Shown here in pieces: positions 15,260 to 23,254 of a stretch of DNA of 35,966 nt. Below the pieces are notes generated by a model that searched no databases, was not told where the DNA came from, and was given only the letters and a program-made list of their open reading frames with translations. This DNA is from JALWZX01 sp964506905. GTDB taxonomy: Bacteria; Patescibacteriota; WWE3; 2-01-FULL-39-13. Where the stretch lies: contig CAZDNW010000020.1 in NCBI GenBank assembly GCA_964506905.1, positions 1 to 35,966 on the forward strand, written 5' to 3'. A program made the translations under genes and the position numbers. Every line of letters begins with the position of its first letter. Within the stretch, counting starts at the first letter, position 1.

Positions 15260-16894
15260 ATGAAAACTCCAATAAATTCCACAAAATCAGATTCAAAAGC
15301 ATCATTTATAGATCAAGTATCTAAAATGATAACAGAACCCATTGTTGGTTCAGATGATAAGAAAAGAGAAATTGAAAAGGATCCTGTTAGTTTAAATGTT
15401 CTTCATATAGCAACTGAAGTTCAACCATTCTCAAATGTTGGAGGATTAAGTAATGTTATTAGTTATTTATCTAAAAACTTAATAAAAAGAGGACATGATG
15501 TTAGAATTTTTATGCCTAAGTTTGGAATCATTGACGAAAAAAAATATAAACTAGAATTGATACACAAAGGTTTAAGAGTTCCTACAGGACATAGTAAAGA
15601 ATCTAGTCACCCACAGTTTTTAATTTGCAATGTAAAGAAATATGTTAGAGAAGACGGTGTTATTGTATATTTTCTTGAAAATATGGAATACTACGAGAAG
15701 AGACATAATATTTATGCGTATTCTGACGATCATATAAGGTGGGCGTTATTATCTTATGGTGCATTAAAATATATACACAAATATCTTGATTGGAAACCAA
15801 ACATAATTCATGTTCACGATTGGCATACTTCATTAGTTCCAAATATTATTAATACGACATATAAAAAATCAGAATATTTTTCAGACATCGCAACTGTATT
15901 AACTATTCATAATATGTTTTATCTTGGACAAGATGTTGATCCTACAAGTGAGTTAAATTTTGATGATGGGAAATCAGAGATTCCTCCATTTTTTTCAGAT
16001 AGACTTAGAAGATTAAATTACCTAAAACGAGGGATTTTATACGTTGATTTAATCAATGCAGTTTCTGAAGGATATGCAAGGCAAATATTAACTAAAGAAT
16101 ATGGAAATGGTTTAGATAAACTGTTATTAGAATTGCGATCTAAGTTGTTTGGTGTAGTTAATGGTATCGACTATGAGAAAATGAACCCTGAAACAGATCC
16201 GCTTTTGGAGGCAAATTTCAGTATTAACGATTTAAGTGGAAGAGCTATAAATAAAAGAAAGCTTCAAAAAGAATTTGGGTTGGAAGTAAATCCTGATGTT
16301 CCTTTATTTGGGTTTGTTGGTAGGTTAGACCATCAAAAAGGTGTTGATTTGATGTTAGAAGTTGTAGATAAATTTGCGAAAGATTTTAATATGCAGTTTG
16401 TTTTAATTGGGTCAGGTGATCATGGTTTAAGAAAATCCGCAGAAAAGCTAGCTAAAAAATATAAAGGTAAAATTGGTGTACATCCGTATCCTAATTTCAC
16501 ACTTCCTAAACTCGTTTTTGGTGGTGCCGATATTATGCTTATGCCATCAAGGTTCGAGCCATGTGGTATTGTTCAAATGGAAGCTATGCGTTATGGTGCA
16601 ATACCGGTTGTAAGAGCTACAGGTGGACTAGATGATACAGTTGAAGATTTTGATCCAGTAAATTTAACAGGTACGGGTTTTAAATTTAAAGATTTCGATG
16701 GTTGGTCATTATACGGTCAAATGGTAAGAGCAGCAGAAACATTTAGAAATAAAAAAGTCTGGGAACAATTACAAAAAAATGCAATGTCTGCGGATTTTTC
16801 TTGGGATTCTATCGCGAGTAAATACTACGATTTATATACAAAAGCACTCCATTTTAAGCAAGAAGGATATGTTCATGGGGAATTAATAGAATAA
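15260..16894 (+). CDS. glgA: Glycogen/starch synthase, GT5 family
   Basis: 544 residues. GT5 enzymes add glucose from ADP- or UDP-glucose to the growing alpha-1,4-glucan in the cytoplasm. The N-terminal domain begins at about residue 45 with NVLHIATEVQPF and the glycine motif NVGGLSNVI. The C-terminal GT-B domain shows FGFVGRLDHQKGVDLML and PSRFEPCGIVQMEAMRYG, followed by ATGGLDDTV. The usual Lys of the K-x-GGL motif is Asn59 here, which is unusual because this Lys contacts the sugar nucleotide. An N-terminal extension of about 40 residues is polar. It heads an alpha-glucan gene set with the GH57 protein and the double kinase. Family certain; donor specificity unknown. Confidence 0.93.
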   Translation: MKTPINSTKSDSKASFIDQVSKMITEPIVGSDDKKREIEKDPVSLNVLHIATEVQPFSNVGGLSNVISYLSKNLIKRGHDVRIFMPKFGIIDEKKYKLELIHKGLRVPTGHSKESSHPQFLICNVKKYVREDGVIVYFLENMEYYEKRHNIYAYSDDHIRWALLSYGALKYIHKYLDWKPNIIHVHDWHTSLVPNIINTTYKKSEYFSDIATVLTIHNMFYLGQDVDPTSELNFDDGKSEIPPFFSDRLRRLNYLKRGILYVDLINAVSEGYARQILTKEYGNGLDKLLLELRSKLFGVVNGIDYEKMNPETDPLLEANFSINDLSGRAINKRKLQKEFGLEVNPDVPLFGFVGRLDHQKGVDLMLEVVDKFAKDFNMQFVLIGSGDHGLRKSAEKLAKKYKGKIGVHPYPNFTLPKLVFGGADIMLMPSRFEPCGIVQMEAMRYGAIPVVRATGGLDDTVEDFDPVNLTGTGFKFKDFDGWSLYGQMVRAAETFRNKKVWEQLQKNAMSADFSWDSIASKYYDLYTKALHFKQEGYVHGELIE

Positions 16895-16977
16895 TTAATA
16901 ATTAAGCTTTTATTGATTTAGATAAAGGGCTAAATTCCGCATAATAATTTCGCATACATAAATTTACCAAATAATGT

Positions 16978-16983
16978 TAAAAT
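16978..16983 (+). promoter_or_regulatory. -10 box of the GH57 gene, predicted leaderless
   Basis: TAAAAT seven nt before ATG 16991. No convincing -35 was found, so this may be a secondary promoter within the glucan gene set. Confidence 0.4.
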
Positions 16984-16990
16984 ATATCAC

Positions 16991-18538
16991 ATGAGATGGG
17001 CACACTTTTTACATATATATCAACCAGCAGATCAACATCCAGGTACACTTGAGAAAATTGTTAATGAATCATACAGACCAATTTTAAGAGGGCTTTTTAA
17101 ATTACAAAAAGGAAAAATAACCCTTAATGTAAATGCGGTTCTTACCGAAATGCTTTTCGAACATGGGTATAGGGATGTAATTGATGATATTAAGGCACTC
17201 GTAGAAATGGGAAGAATAGAATTAACTGGATCGGCAAAATTTCATGCGTTTTTGCCATTAACACCCGAGAATGAGATAGAACGACAAATTGCACTAAACC
17301 ACGAAACGAACAGTAGGTATTTTGGTGACGCATTTAAGCCAAAGGGTTTCTTTTCGCCAGAAATGGCATATAGTCCTAAAGTGGCAGAGGTGGTCAAGAA
17401 GTTTGGTTACGAATGGATATTAGCAGACGAATCTTCGTTGTGCGATATGGACCCAAAACCTGTAAACAATAAAACTTTTAAGATTAAAGACATTGACCTG
17501 ACAGTATTTTTTAGGGAGAAAAAACCGACAAATGTTTTAATGGGCGCGTTGGTAAGAAACGTAGATTCAATGCGAAAAGTTATGGCTGACAGATTGAACA
17601 ATGACGAATATGTTGTTACAGCCATGGATGGGGAAACATTTGGGCACCATAGGCCAGGTTTAGAAGAAACGCTATTTGAACTTCTAAGTGCTGATGATTT
17701 GGAAAATGTTTTCATTTCTGAATTGCCTAATTTATATCCTCAAATTGAAGAAGTAAGACCTATGGATTCTACATGGGCTTCAAGTTATGAAGATGTTAGA
17801 AAAGGTAATCCATTTGCATACTGGTTTAATAAAGATAATAAAATTCATGAGCTAGAATGGGAATTAGCTGGAATAGCTATTAGAGCAGTGGAAAATTCTA
17901 ATTATTCCGATAAAAAATACCCGCAACTACTTGAAGAGGTTAAAAATTGGGAAGATATGACACCTGAAGAAAAACAAGGTGAAGAACGAAAAAGAGAATG
18001 GATTAAAGCACGGGACGCATTAGACAGAGCATTAAACAGTGATCCGTGGTGGTGGGCATGTGCTATACCTTGGTGGAGTGTTGAAATGGTTGAAAAAGGA
18101 ATGAACGCTTTATATAAAGTTGTTCTTATGGTTCCTGATTCAAGTGAAAAAGATAGATCAAAAGCAGAAGAACTGTATTTAAAAATATTGTTTACCGCAC
18201 ATGAATGGCAAAGAACAGGAAAGGTAGATGTAATGGCTCAAAACGATAGTAAAGAAAGAAGAATTCCATTATCAAAAAGATTTGGTGCTACTGCTCATTA
18301 CAAGGCATTGTTAAAAGCACTAAGAGATCAAGAAAGAAAAGCTGCAGAAAACCGAGAATACGAACAAGCAATTAAATGGCGTGACGGTCAATACAAATTA
18401 GAGAGGGATAATGACATATATGACGCAATTCATATTATGGATTTATTTAGAAACGAAGGTGATATGAAAGTTTTTGATAAATATCTAGAAGAATACAGAA
18501 AAGAGTATGACAGAATATCTAGAGGTCAGCCAGAGTAA
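16991..18538 (+). CDS. Glycoside hydrolase family 57 (alpha-amylase / 4-alpha-glucanotransferase / branching type)
   Basis: 515 residues. GH57 enzymes act on alpha-glucans by a retaining mechanism in a (beta/alpha)7 barrel. Motif 1 is HIYQP (residues 8-12, normally HxHQP with a second His; here Tyr). The nucleophile region is GFFSPEMAYS with Glu124, and the acid/base region is AMDGETFGHH with Asp213. A helical C-terminal domain follows, containing a Trp-rich stretch (DPWWWACAIPWWS) and a highly charged end. No signal peptide is seen, so it is intracellular. It lies between glgA and a double kinase, fitting glycogen remodelling or degradation. Which GH57 activity it has cannot be read from the sequence alone. 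Confidence 0.88.
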   Translation: MRWAHFLHIYQPADQHPGTLEKIVNESYRPILRGLFKLQKGKITLNVNAVLTEMLFEHGYRDVIDDIKALVEMGRIELTGSAKFHAFLPLTPENEIERQIALNHETNSRYFGDAFKPKGFFSPEMAYSPKVAEVVKKFGYEWILADESSLCDMDPKPVNNKTFKIKDIDLTVFFREKKPTNVLMGALVRNVDSMRKVMADRLNNDEYVVTAMDGETFGHHRPGLEETLFELLSADDLENVFISELPNLYPQIEEVRPMDSTWASSYEDVRKGNPFAYWFNKDNKIHELEWELAGIAIRAVENSNYSDKKYPQLLEEVKNWEDMTPEEKQGEERKREWIKARDALDRALNSDPWWWACAIPWWSVEMVEKGMNALYKVVLMVPDSSEKDRSKAEELYLKILFTAHEWQRTGKVDVMAQNDSKERRIPLSKRFGATAHYKALLKALRDQERKAAENREYEQAIKWRDGQYKLERDNDIYDAIHIMDLFRNEGDMKVFDKYLEEYRKEYDRISRGQPE

Positions 18539-18599
18539 ATCTTCAAAAATAATTAAGTCTGCCAAGTTATATTGTTTATAAACTGCATTTTAATTAAAA

Positions 18600-20390
18600 A
18601 TGAATTCAGCTGATAATTTTAATCAGGTTACAAATAGAATATTAAATAAATACGGCTTAAAAATAGTTGATACATTGCGTACTGCGGATGGCATGTCTAT
18701 TAGGTCATTTGTTTATAAGGTTGTTGACGAGAGAGGTGATGAATACATATTAAAACTTTTTGCTTCAGAAGACGATGATGCAAGAAGAAGATTTTTAAAT
18801 GAAGTTAACGGTATTAAAAAATTAAAAAAACATTTAACCTACAGGTATAGAAAATGGATACCTAGAATTAAATGGTATTCGCTTAAAGGAAATAACCCGT
18901 ATTTTATTTATAAATATAGAGAGGGAGAACAAATTGGTCAATTTGTTAAGGATTTTGGAATCAAATGGGGTATATTTCATGACAACAATTTTCCTGTATT
19001 TATCGAATTTTTTGGGTTGATGCATTCATTGCCCATTAAAATTTTAGAAGAATCAAATATCGATGAATCATGGGGTGAAAGAACCGCGAAAAAAGAGCTT
19101 CAGTATTATTTTGAGAATGTTGAAGGTTTAATCCCGACTGCATTTTACGATAAAGTAATAACATTTTTTGATAGATATAAAGACCGTGCATTTAAAAAAC
19201 GATGTATCTCGCATAGAGATTTATATCCGGAAAACATATTAATAAAAGGAAATAAATCTAAGAGCTTTACATTTTTAGATTGGGAATATATGAGCAGTGT
19301 ACCAATAGGGTATGACGCGGCATTTTTATATTTACTTTTTTGGCGTGAAGAATTTTGGAAAGCAAAGGTGTTGACATATTTTTACAATTATTACGAATCT
19401 AAAAAAGGTAAGCAAGCCAGAAGGGATTTTGTCGTATCGTTTAAGTTTTCACTTATTATATTAGCTATCCGTTTTCTATATCAGCTGGAAACCTATGGTG
19501 ATAAAAGGTCTAAGGACTATAAACACGCAAGGTTGTCGTATTTGTACGACTTAGAACAGGCTTTAGCAGGTAGTATTGTAAAGCCCAGAAATGTCAAATT
19601 TTACATAACAAAACACGACATACAAAAGGTTGCTGATTTGTACAATTTAGGTAGAGTAGAGTCATATAAAATATTTTATGCTAGCAGAGGCAATACAGTT
19701 GTTAAGGTAAAAACAAATAATTTTGACGACAACTTAATTTTTAGATTTTATTCTCAATCAAGATCTACTAAATTTATAAAAAACGAACTTAAAATTTTAG
19801 ATAAGTTATCTAAAGGAGGAATTGAAACTTATACTGTAATAAGGCCAAACGAAAATGATTTATATGCAAAAATAAATTTGTATGGAAATATGCGTAAAGT
19901 TGCTGTATTAACATATGTTCCAGGTTTAAAAATAAGAAGATATTGGGCAACAGAAACCGCAGCTAGAAATGCAGGCCGAATGCTTAAAAGAATTCATGAC
20001 CTTAATGTTATTCATGGTGATTATAGTAAAGAAAATGTTTTGTTTATCAGAAATAAAGTGTCGGGTGTTATTGATTTTGAATGGGGCAGAATCACTCAAT
20101 CAAAAAACGCTAAGCTTAGTGACTTAGCTAGAGCGATAGCATTATGGTTAATTGATATACGGTCTAAAAAAATTAGTGATGTTGATTTTATAAAAGCATT
20201 CATCGAAGGATATTATGGTTATTATCCAAAAGGTAGGCAATTAAAAAAATTGGTAGATAGGGTTATAGATAAAATAGAAGAAGAACGAGATATCTTTGTT
20301 ACTACAATAGATTTACCCCAAACTAGACGGCGCAAAGCCACAACAAGATTTGAAAATGCACGAAAACAGACCCTAATGTTATTAGATTGA
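18600..20390 (+). CDS. Tandem aminoglycoside-phosphotransferase-like kinase (two kinase domains)
   Basis: 596 residues with two complete copies of the APH/choline-kinase catalytic core. Copy 1 has the catalytic loop SHRDLYPEN (H205, D207, N212) and metal-binding LDWE (D227). Copy 2 has IHGDYSKEN (H472, D474, N479) and IDFEWG (D492). Each copy has an N-terminal lobe; the first shows YILKLF (ATP-site Lys) and the second VVKV. The C-terminus is basic (TRRRKATTRFENARK). The family phosphorylates small molecules such as sugars, choline or antibiotics; a sugar kinase such as a maltokinase would fit the glycogen neighbourhood, but this is inference. Both active sites look intact. It is soluble and cytoplasmic. 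Confidence 0.8.
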   Translation: MNSADNFNQVTNRILNKYGLKIVDTLRTADGMSIRSFVYKVVDERGDEYILKLFASEDDDARRRFLNEVNGIKKLKKHLTYRYRKWIPRIKWYSLKGNNPYFIYKYREGEQIGQFVKDFGIKWGIFHDNNFPVFIEFFGLMHSLPIKILEESNIDESWGERTAKKELQYYFENVEGLIPTAFYDKVITFFDRYKDRAFKKRCISHRDLYPENILIKGNKSKSFTFLDWEYMSSVPIGYDAAFLYLLFWREEFWKAKVLTYFYNYYESKKGKQARRDFVVSFKFSLIILAIRFLYQLETYGDKRSKDYKHARLSYLYDLEQALAGSIVKPRNVKFYITKHDIQKVADLYNLGRVESYKIFYASRGNTVVKVKTNNFDDNLIFRFYSQSRSTKFIKNELKILDKLSKGGIETYTVIRPNENDLYAKINLYGNMRKVAVLTYVPGLKIRRYWATETAARNAGRMLKRIHDLNVIHGDYSKENVLFIRNKVSGVIDFEWGRITQSKNAKLSDLARAIALWLIDIRSKKISDVDFIKAFIEGYYGYYPKGRQLKKLVDRVIDKIEEERDIFVTTIDLPQTRRRKATTRFENARKQTLMLLD

Positions 20391-20416
20391 TTCTTAATTA
20401 TTTCTGGTATATGCTT

Positions 20417-20422
20417 TATACT
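20417..20422 (+). promoter_or_regulatory. -10 box at the head of the ATPase cluster, predicted leaderless
   Basis: TATACT six nt before ATG 20429. The -35 is weak. The spacing matches the other leaderless genes and marks the likely operon start. Confidence 0.45.
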
Positions 20423-20428
20423 TAATAT

Positions 20429-21403
20429 ATGAGTAACTTTCTGCCCGCGAAGTTTTTTAGCAAAATAATATTTAAATCAAGTATACTTGGGCTTGTCTTT
20501 TTATTGTTATTGGGAAATTTAAGCGTAATTTTTGCACAAGAAAATCCAGAAGAAACTCAACCTCAACAAAATCAACAAACAGAAAACCCTCAAGAAAATG
20601 AGCAACAACCAGCAGAACAGCAAACCAATCAAGACAATACACAACCAACCAATATTCCAATAAAAAATTTTATTAGAGAACCGACAGCGGCTGACATGTC
20701 TATTGGAATCGCTAAATACTATCCGATAGAAGAAGATGTAGAAGACGGAGATATAATATCTATCATAGATAACCAATATCGAAAAAGTCAAAAAACTTAT
20801 GATGTTAGTGTTATTGGAGTTGTAACCGAAAACCCAGCAATTGAAATTAGTGATCAAGAATACAATGCAAATGAAAAAAGATATCCTGTTATGGATACAG
20901 GTACGGCATATGTAAAAGTAACAACAAAAAATGGTGATATTAAAAAGGGCGATGTTTTAACGACTTCTGATATTCCTGGAGTGGCAATGAAAGCTGACAG
21001 ACCGGGATTTGCAATAGGCGTTGCTGACGAAGATGTTTCGGGATTAGGTGACGAAGTAAAGAAAATAAGAGTAGCAATGCATTTGCATTATAATTATTTA
21101 GGTCAAGAAAAAGGATTTCCTGACAAATTAACATTCACAGATATTTTTGCTATTACAAAGCTTCTTGAATACCAAAGCCCATCGGCAGTTATGAAATATA
21201 TATTTGCAGGTACTGTTGTTGTTGTGTCTATCATTTTTGGATATCTTACATTTGCTCGAATCGCATCACGAGGTATAGAAGCTGTTGGTAGAAACCCATT
21301 AGCAAGTAAAGCAATAAATTTTAGTATTGTTGTAAATGTAGCGATTACAATTTCAATTGTTCTAGCTGGTTTAATATTGGCATATTTCATAATAGTTTTG
21401 TAG
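20429..21403 (+). CDS. Atypical ATPase c-like membrane protein with an extracytoplasmic domain
   Basis: 324 residues. Signal peptide at 1-36 (hydrophobic GLVFLLLLGN, likely cleavage after VIFA). Gln/Asn/Pro-rich linker at 37-75. Beta-rich domain at about 85-225 with YPVMDTGTAYVKVTT, GDIKKGDVLTTSDIPGVAMK and FAIGVADED; this pattern resembles domains found with tail-fibre/S74-type proteins. The C-terminal 70 residues form a helical hairpin: TM1 (about 257-277), a loop with RGIEAVGRNPLA (280-292), and TM2 (297-324). The loop matches the polar loop of F-type c subunits (AVARNPEA or GIARQPEA). The position of the ion-carrying Glu falls on Ile308 and no acid occurs in either helix. The topology (N-terminus out, loop in) is that of c. 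Position before b-delta-alpha-gamma-beta supports the assignment. Confidence 0.75.
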   Translation: MSNFLPAKFFSKIIFKSSILGLVFLLLLGNLSVIFAQENPEETQPQQNQQTENPQENEQQPAEQQTNQDNTQPTNIPIKNFIREPTAADMSIGIAKYYPIEEDVEDGDIISIIDNQYRKSQKTYDVSVIGVVTENPAIEISDQEYNANEKRYPVMDTGTAYVKVTTKNGDIKKGDVLTTSDIPGVAMKADRPGFAIGVADEDVSGLGDEVKKIRVAMHLHYNYLGQEKGFPDKLTFTDIFAITKLLEYQSPSAVMKYIFAGTVVVVSIIFGYLTFARIASRGIEAVGRNPLASKAINFSIVVNVAITISIVLAGLILAYFIIVL

Positions 21404-21473
21404 AATAATAATAAGTTAATGTTTAAGTGGAAGTCAGATAATATGATTTCCCCTTAGAAAATATCTGCCCAAA

Positions 21474-22121
21474 ATGTTTGAAGCAATTAGCAACATTTTT
21501 TCAAGTGTAAACACCTTAACAATTTTGTACGCAATTAACATTGTAATCTCAATTATAATTTTAGCTTACAGTTTTTATTTATATAAACTTGAGAAAAAAT
21601 ATAATCAAAAATTAGATGATGTAGATGATTTATCGCAATCTATTGTTAAAGAGGCAAATGTTAAAGCATTAAACATATTAAAAAATTCAGAATATTTAAG
21701 CAAAGAGTTAAGAAAAGAAATTGAAGATAATTTTGAAGCATTGTTAAAAACTCTTACCGTTGAAAGTAAAGATTTATACAAACAAATAGAACAAGCTTAT
21801 TTACAGACGGCAGAAAAATTCACGCAAGATGTAGAACAAAAAGCAGAGCAAGAAATAGAAAATATATCACAACAATTAGTTGCAGAAACAAAAGAAGCAG
21901 AAGAAGTGTTTCAGAAAAAATATGCTGAAGAATATCAAAGAGCATTAGATGAAATCGAAAAATACAAAGAAGATCAAAAGGAAGCATTTAAAGTTGAGAT
22001 AGAAGAAAAACTAAACAAAATAATTAAAGAATTAATTCCTCAAAATATCACAATAGAAAATCATAATAAAATAGTAACGGAAGCTTTGGAAAAAGCATAT
22101 CAAGATAAAGTTTTTAACTAA
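21474..22121 (+). CDS. atpF: F-type ATPase subunit b-like peripheral stalk protein
   Basis: 215 residues: one N-terminal membrane segment (about residues 14-38) followed by a long charged coiled coil rich in Glu, Lys and Gln to the C-terminus. This is the b-subunit plan, a stator stalk from the membrane to the delta/alpha head. The position directly before the delta-like gene (one base between stop and next ATG) supports the call, since stalk sequences are poorly conserved. It is longer than the typical 155-175 residues, so the stalk may be extended. Starts in this operon lack Shine-Dalgarno sequences. Confidence 0.8.
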   Translation: MFEAISNIFSSVNTLTILYAINIVISIIILAYSFYLYKLEKKYNQKLDDVDDLSQSIVKEANVKALNILKNSEYLSKELRKEIEDNFEALLKTLTVESKDLYKQIEQAYLQTAEKFTQDVEQKAEQEIENISQQLVAETKEAEEVFQKKYAEEYQRALDEIEKYKEDQKEAFKVEIEEKLNKIIKELIPQNITIENHNKIVTEALEKAYQDKVFN

Positions 22122-22122
22122 T

Positions 22123-23244
22123 ATGAAAATAACTAGGTCTTTAAGTTTAGGTCAATATAATAATTTGCTTAATAGTTTGTATAGGTTGTCAAATGATTTA
22201 TATTCAGTGGATACAAATATAGATTCTAAGGTTAACGAATATTTAACAGAAGAAGAAAAAGAAATATTTGACGAAGTTAAAAGTGAATTAGGTGTTGGAA
22301 TGTTAGATGTGGAAAGTGTAAAAAAAATCATTGAAGAATTTGAAAAGTCGTTAAGAGCAATGCCACAAGTAACGATTCAAATTGCATATGAACCTACCGT
22401 GCATGATGTAGAAAGTGTTATCGCATTTTTTAATTCGCGACTGGATTATGGTTTAGTGGTTAATATGAAAATTAACCCAGAAATTGTTGGGGGAGCTGTT
22501 GTTGAATTTAATGGAAAATATAATGATTATTCCATAAAAGGTTTGATTGACGAAGTTTTAAACAGTGATTTAGGAAAATCCCCCGAAGTTAAAAATGACA
22601 CCAGTAAAAGTGAAAAACATAAAGGTGATAATCAAAAGCGAACTGAAAAGCAATTAAATGGTGATAATAAAAAAGCAAATGATAAACAAGAGAACCCACA
22701 AGCGAAAGATAATTTAGAAAAATCAGAGAATAAAGAAGGTGAACAGAATGTAGAAGTAGAAGTAATTAATAGTGCGTTAAATGAAATTGAGCAAAAAGGT
22801 GGTTTAGATACAAATGCAGAAACAGAAGAAGTTGCTAGTACAGATACAGCAAAAATTTTATCAGAGAAAGTCGTTGCAAATAATGCAAAAGTTAAGGGTA
22901 ACGGTGCAGAAGTTGAAAGTCCGCAAATAAAAGAAACTGTTTTAGATGTTCATGGTGAAAATGCTAGCATTGTTACGGATAATCACCATGATGTGGATGG
23001 TGAGAGTAAAATAGAGAATAAGCCAAGTAAAAAAGAAGATGAGATGCAAGGAAAATATTCAACGCCTGCTGATAAAGTATTATCTAGTGATGAAATATTC
23101 GCAAGAGAATTAGGGATTAGCAGAAATGCTCAAAATAACAATGCTAGTCAGAATACACAGCACGCAAAGGTAAAGACAGATAAAAGCAACAATGCTAAAG
23201 AAAACGAAGGCGTTAATAGTTTAGTACAAAACGCTAATAAATAA
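22123..23244 (+). CDS. atpH: F-type ATPase subunit delta (OSCP-like) with a long disordered tail
   Basis: 373 residues, about twice the usual length. Residues 1-80 are helical. Residues 83-146 resemble the delta C-terminal domain, especially VNMKINPEIVGGAVVEFNG followed by DYSIKGLIDEVL (compare the family's dpsliGGvvvrvgd...DgSvrgrL). Delta links the b stalk to the alpha head. From residue about 150 to the end (some 220 residues) the sequence is low-complexity, rich in Lys, Glu, Asn and Asp, and predicted disordered; this is not found in standard delta subunits. The N-terminal helical bundle is also shorter than usual. It is one base from atpF and ten bases from atpA. Confidence 0.8.
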   Translation: MKITRSLSLGQYNNLLNSLYRLSNDLYSVDTNIDSKVNEYLTEEEKEIFDEVKSELGVGMLDVESVKKIIEEFEKSLRAMPQVTIQIAYEPTVHDVESVIAFFNSRLDYGLVVNMKINPEIVGGAVVEFNGKYNDYSIKGLIDEVLNSDLGKSPEVKNDTSKSEKHKGDNQKRTEKQLNGDNKKANDKQENPQAKDNLEKSENKEGEQNVEVEVINSALNEIEQKGGLDTNAETEEVASTDTAKILSEKVVANNAKVKGNGAEVESPQIKETVLDVHGENASIVTDNHHDVDGESKIENKPSKKEDEMQGKYSTPADKVLSSDEIFARELGISRNAQNNNASQNTQHAKVKTDKSNNAKENEGVNSLVQNANK

Positions 23245-23254
23245 GCATTAAATT

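Noticed and set aside
20429..21403. Reading the c-like protein as an unrelated lipoprotein or adhesin
   Set aside because: The AVGRNPLA loop between two membrane helices, the topology and the position directly before b-delta-alpha-gamma-beta fit a c-type subunit better, though sequence likeness is limited.
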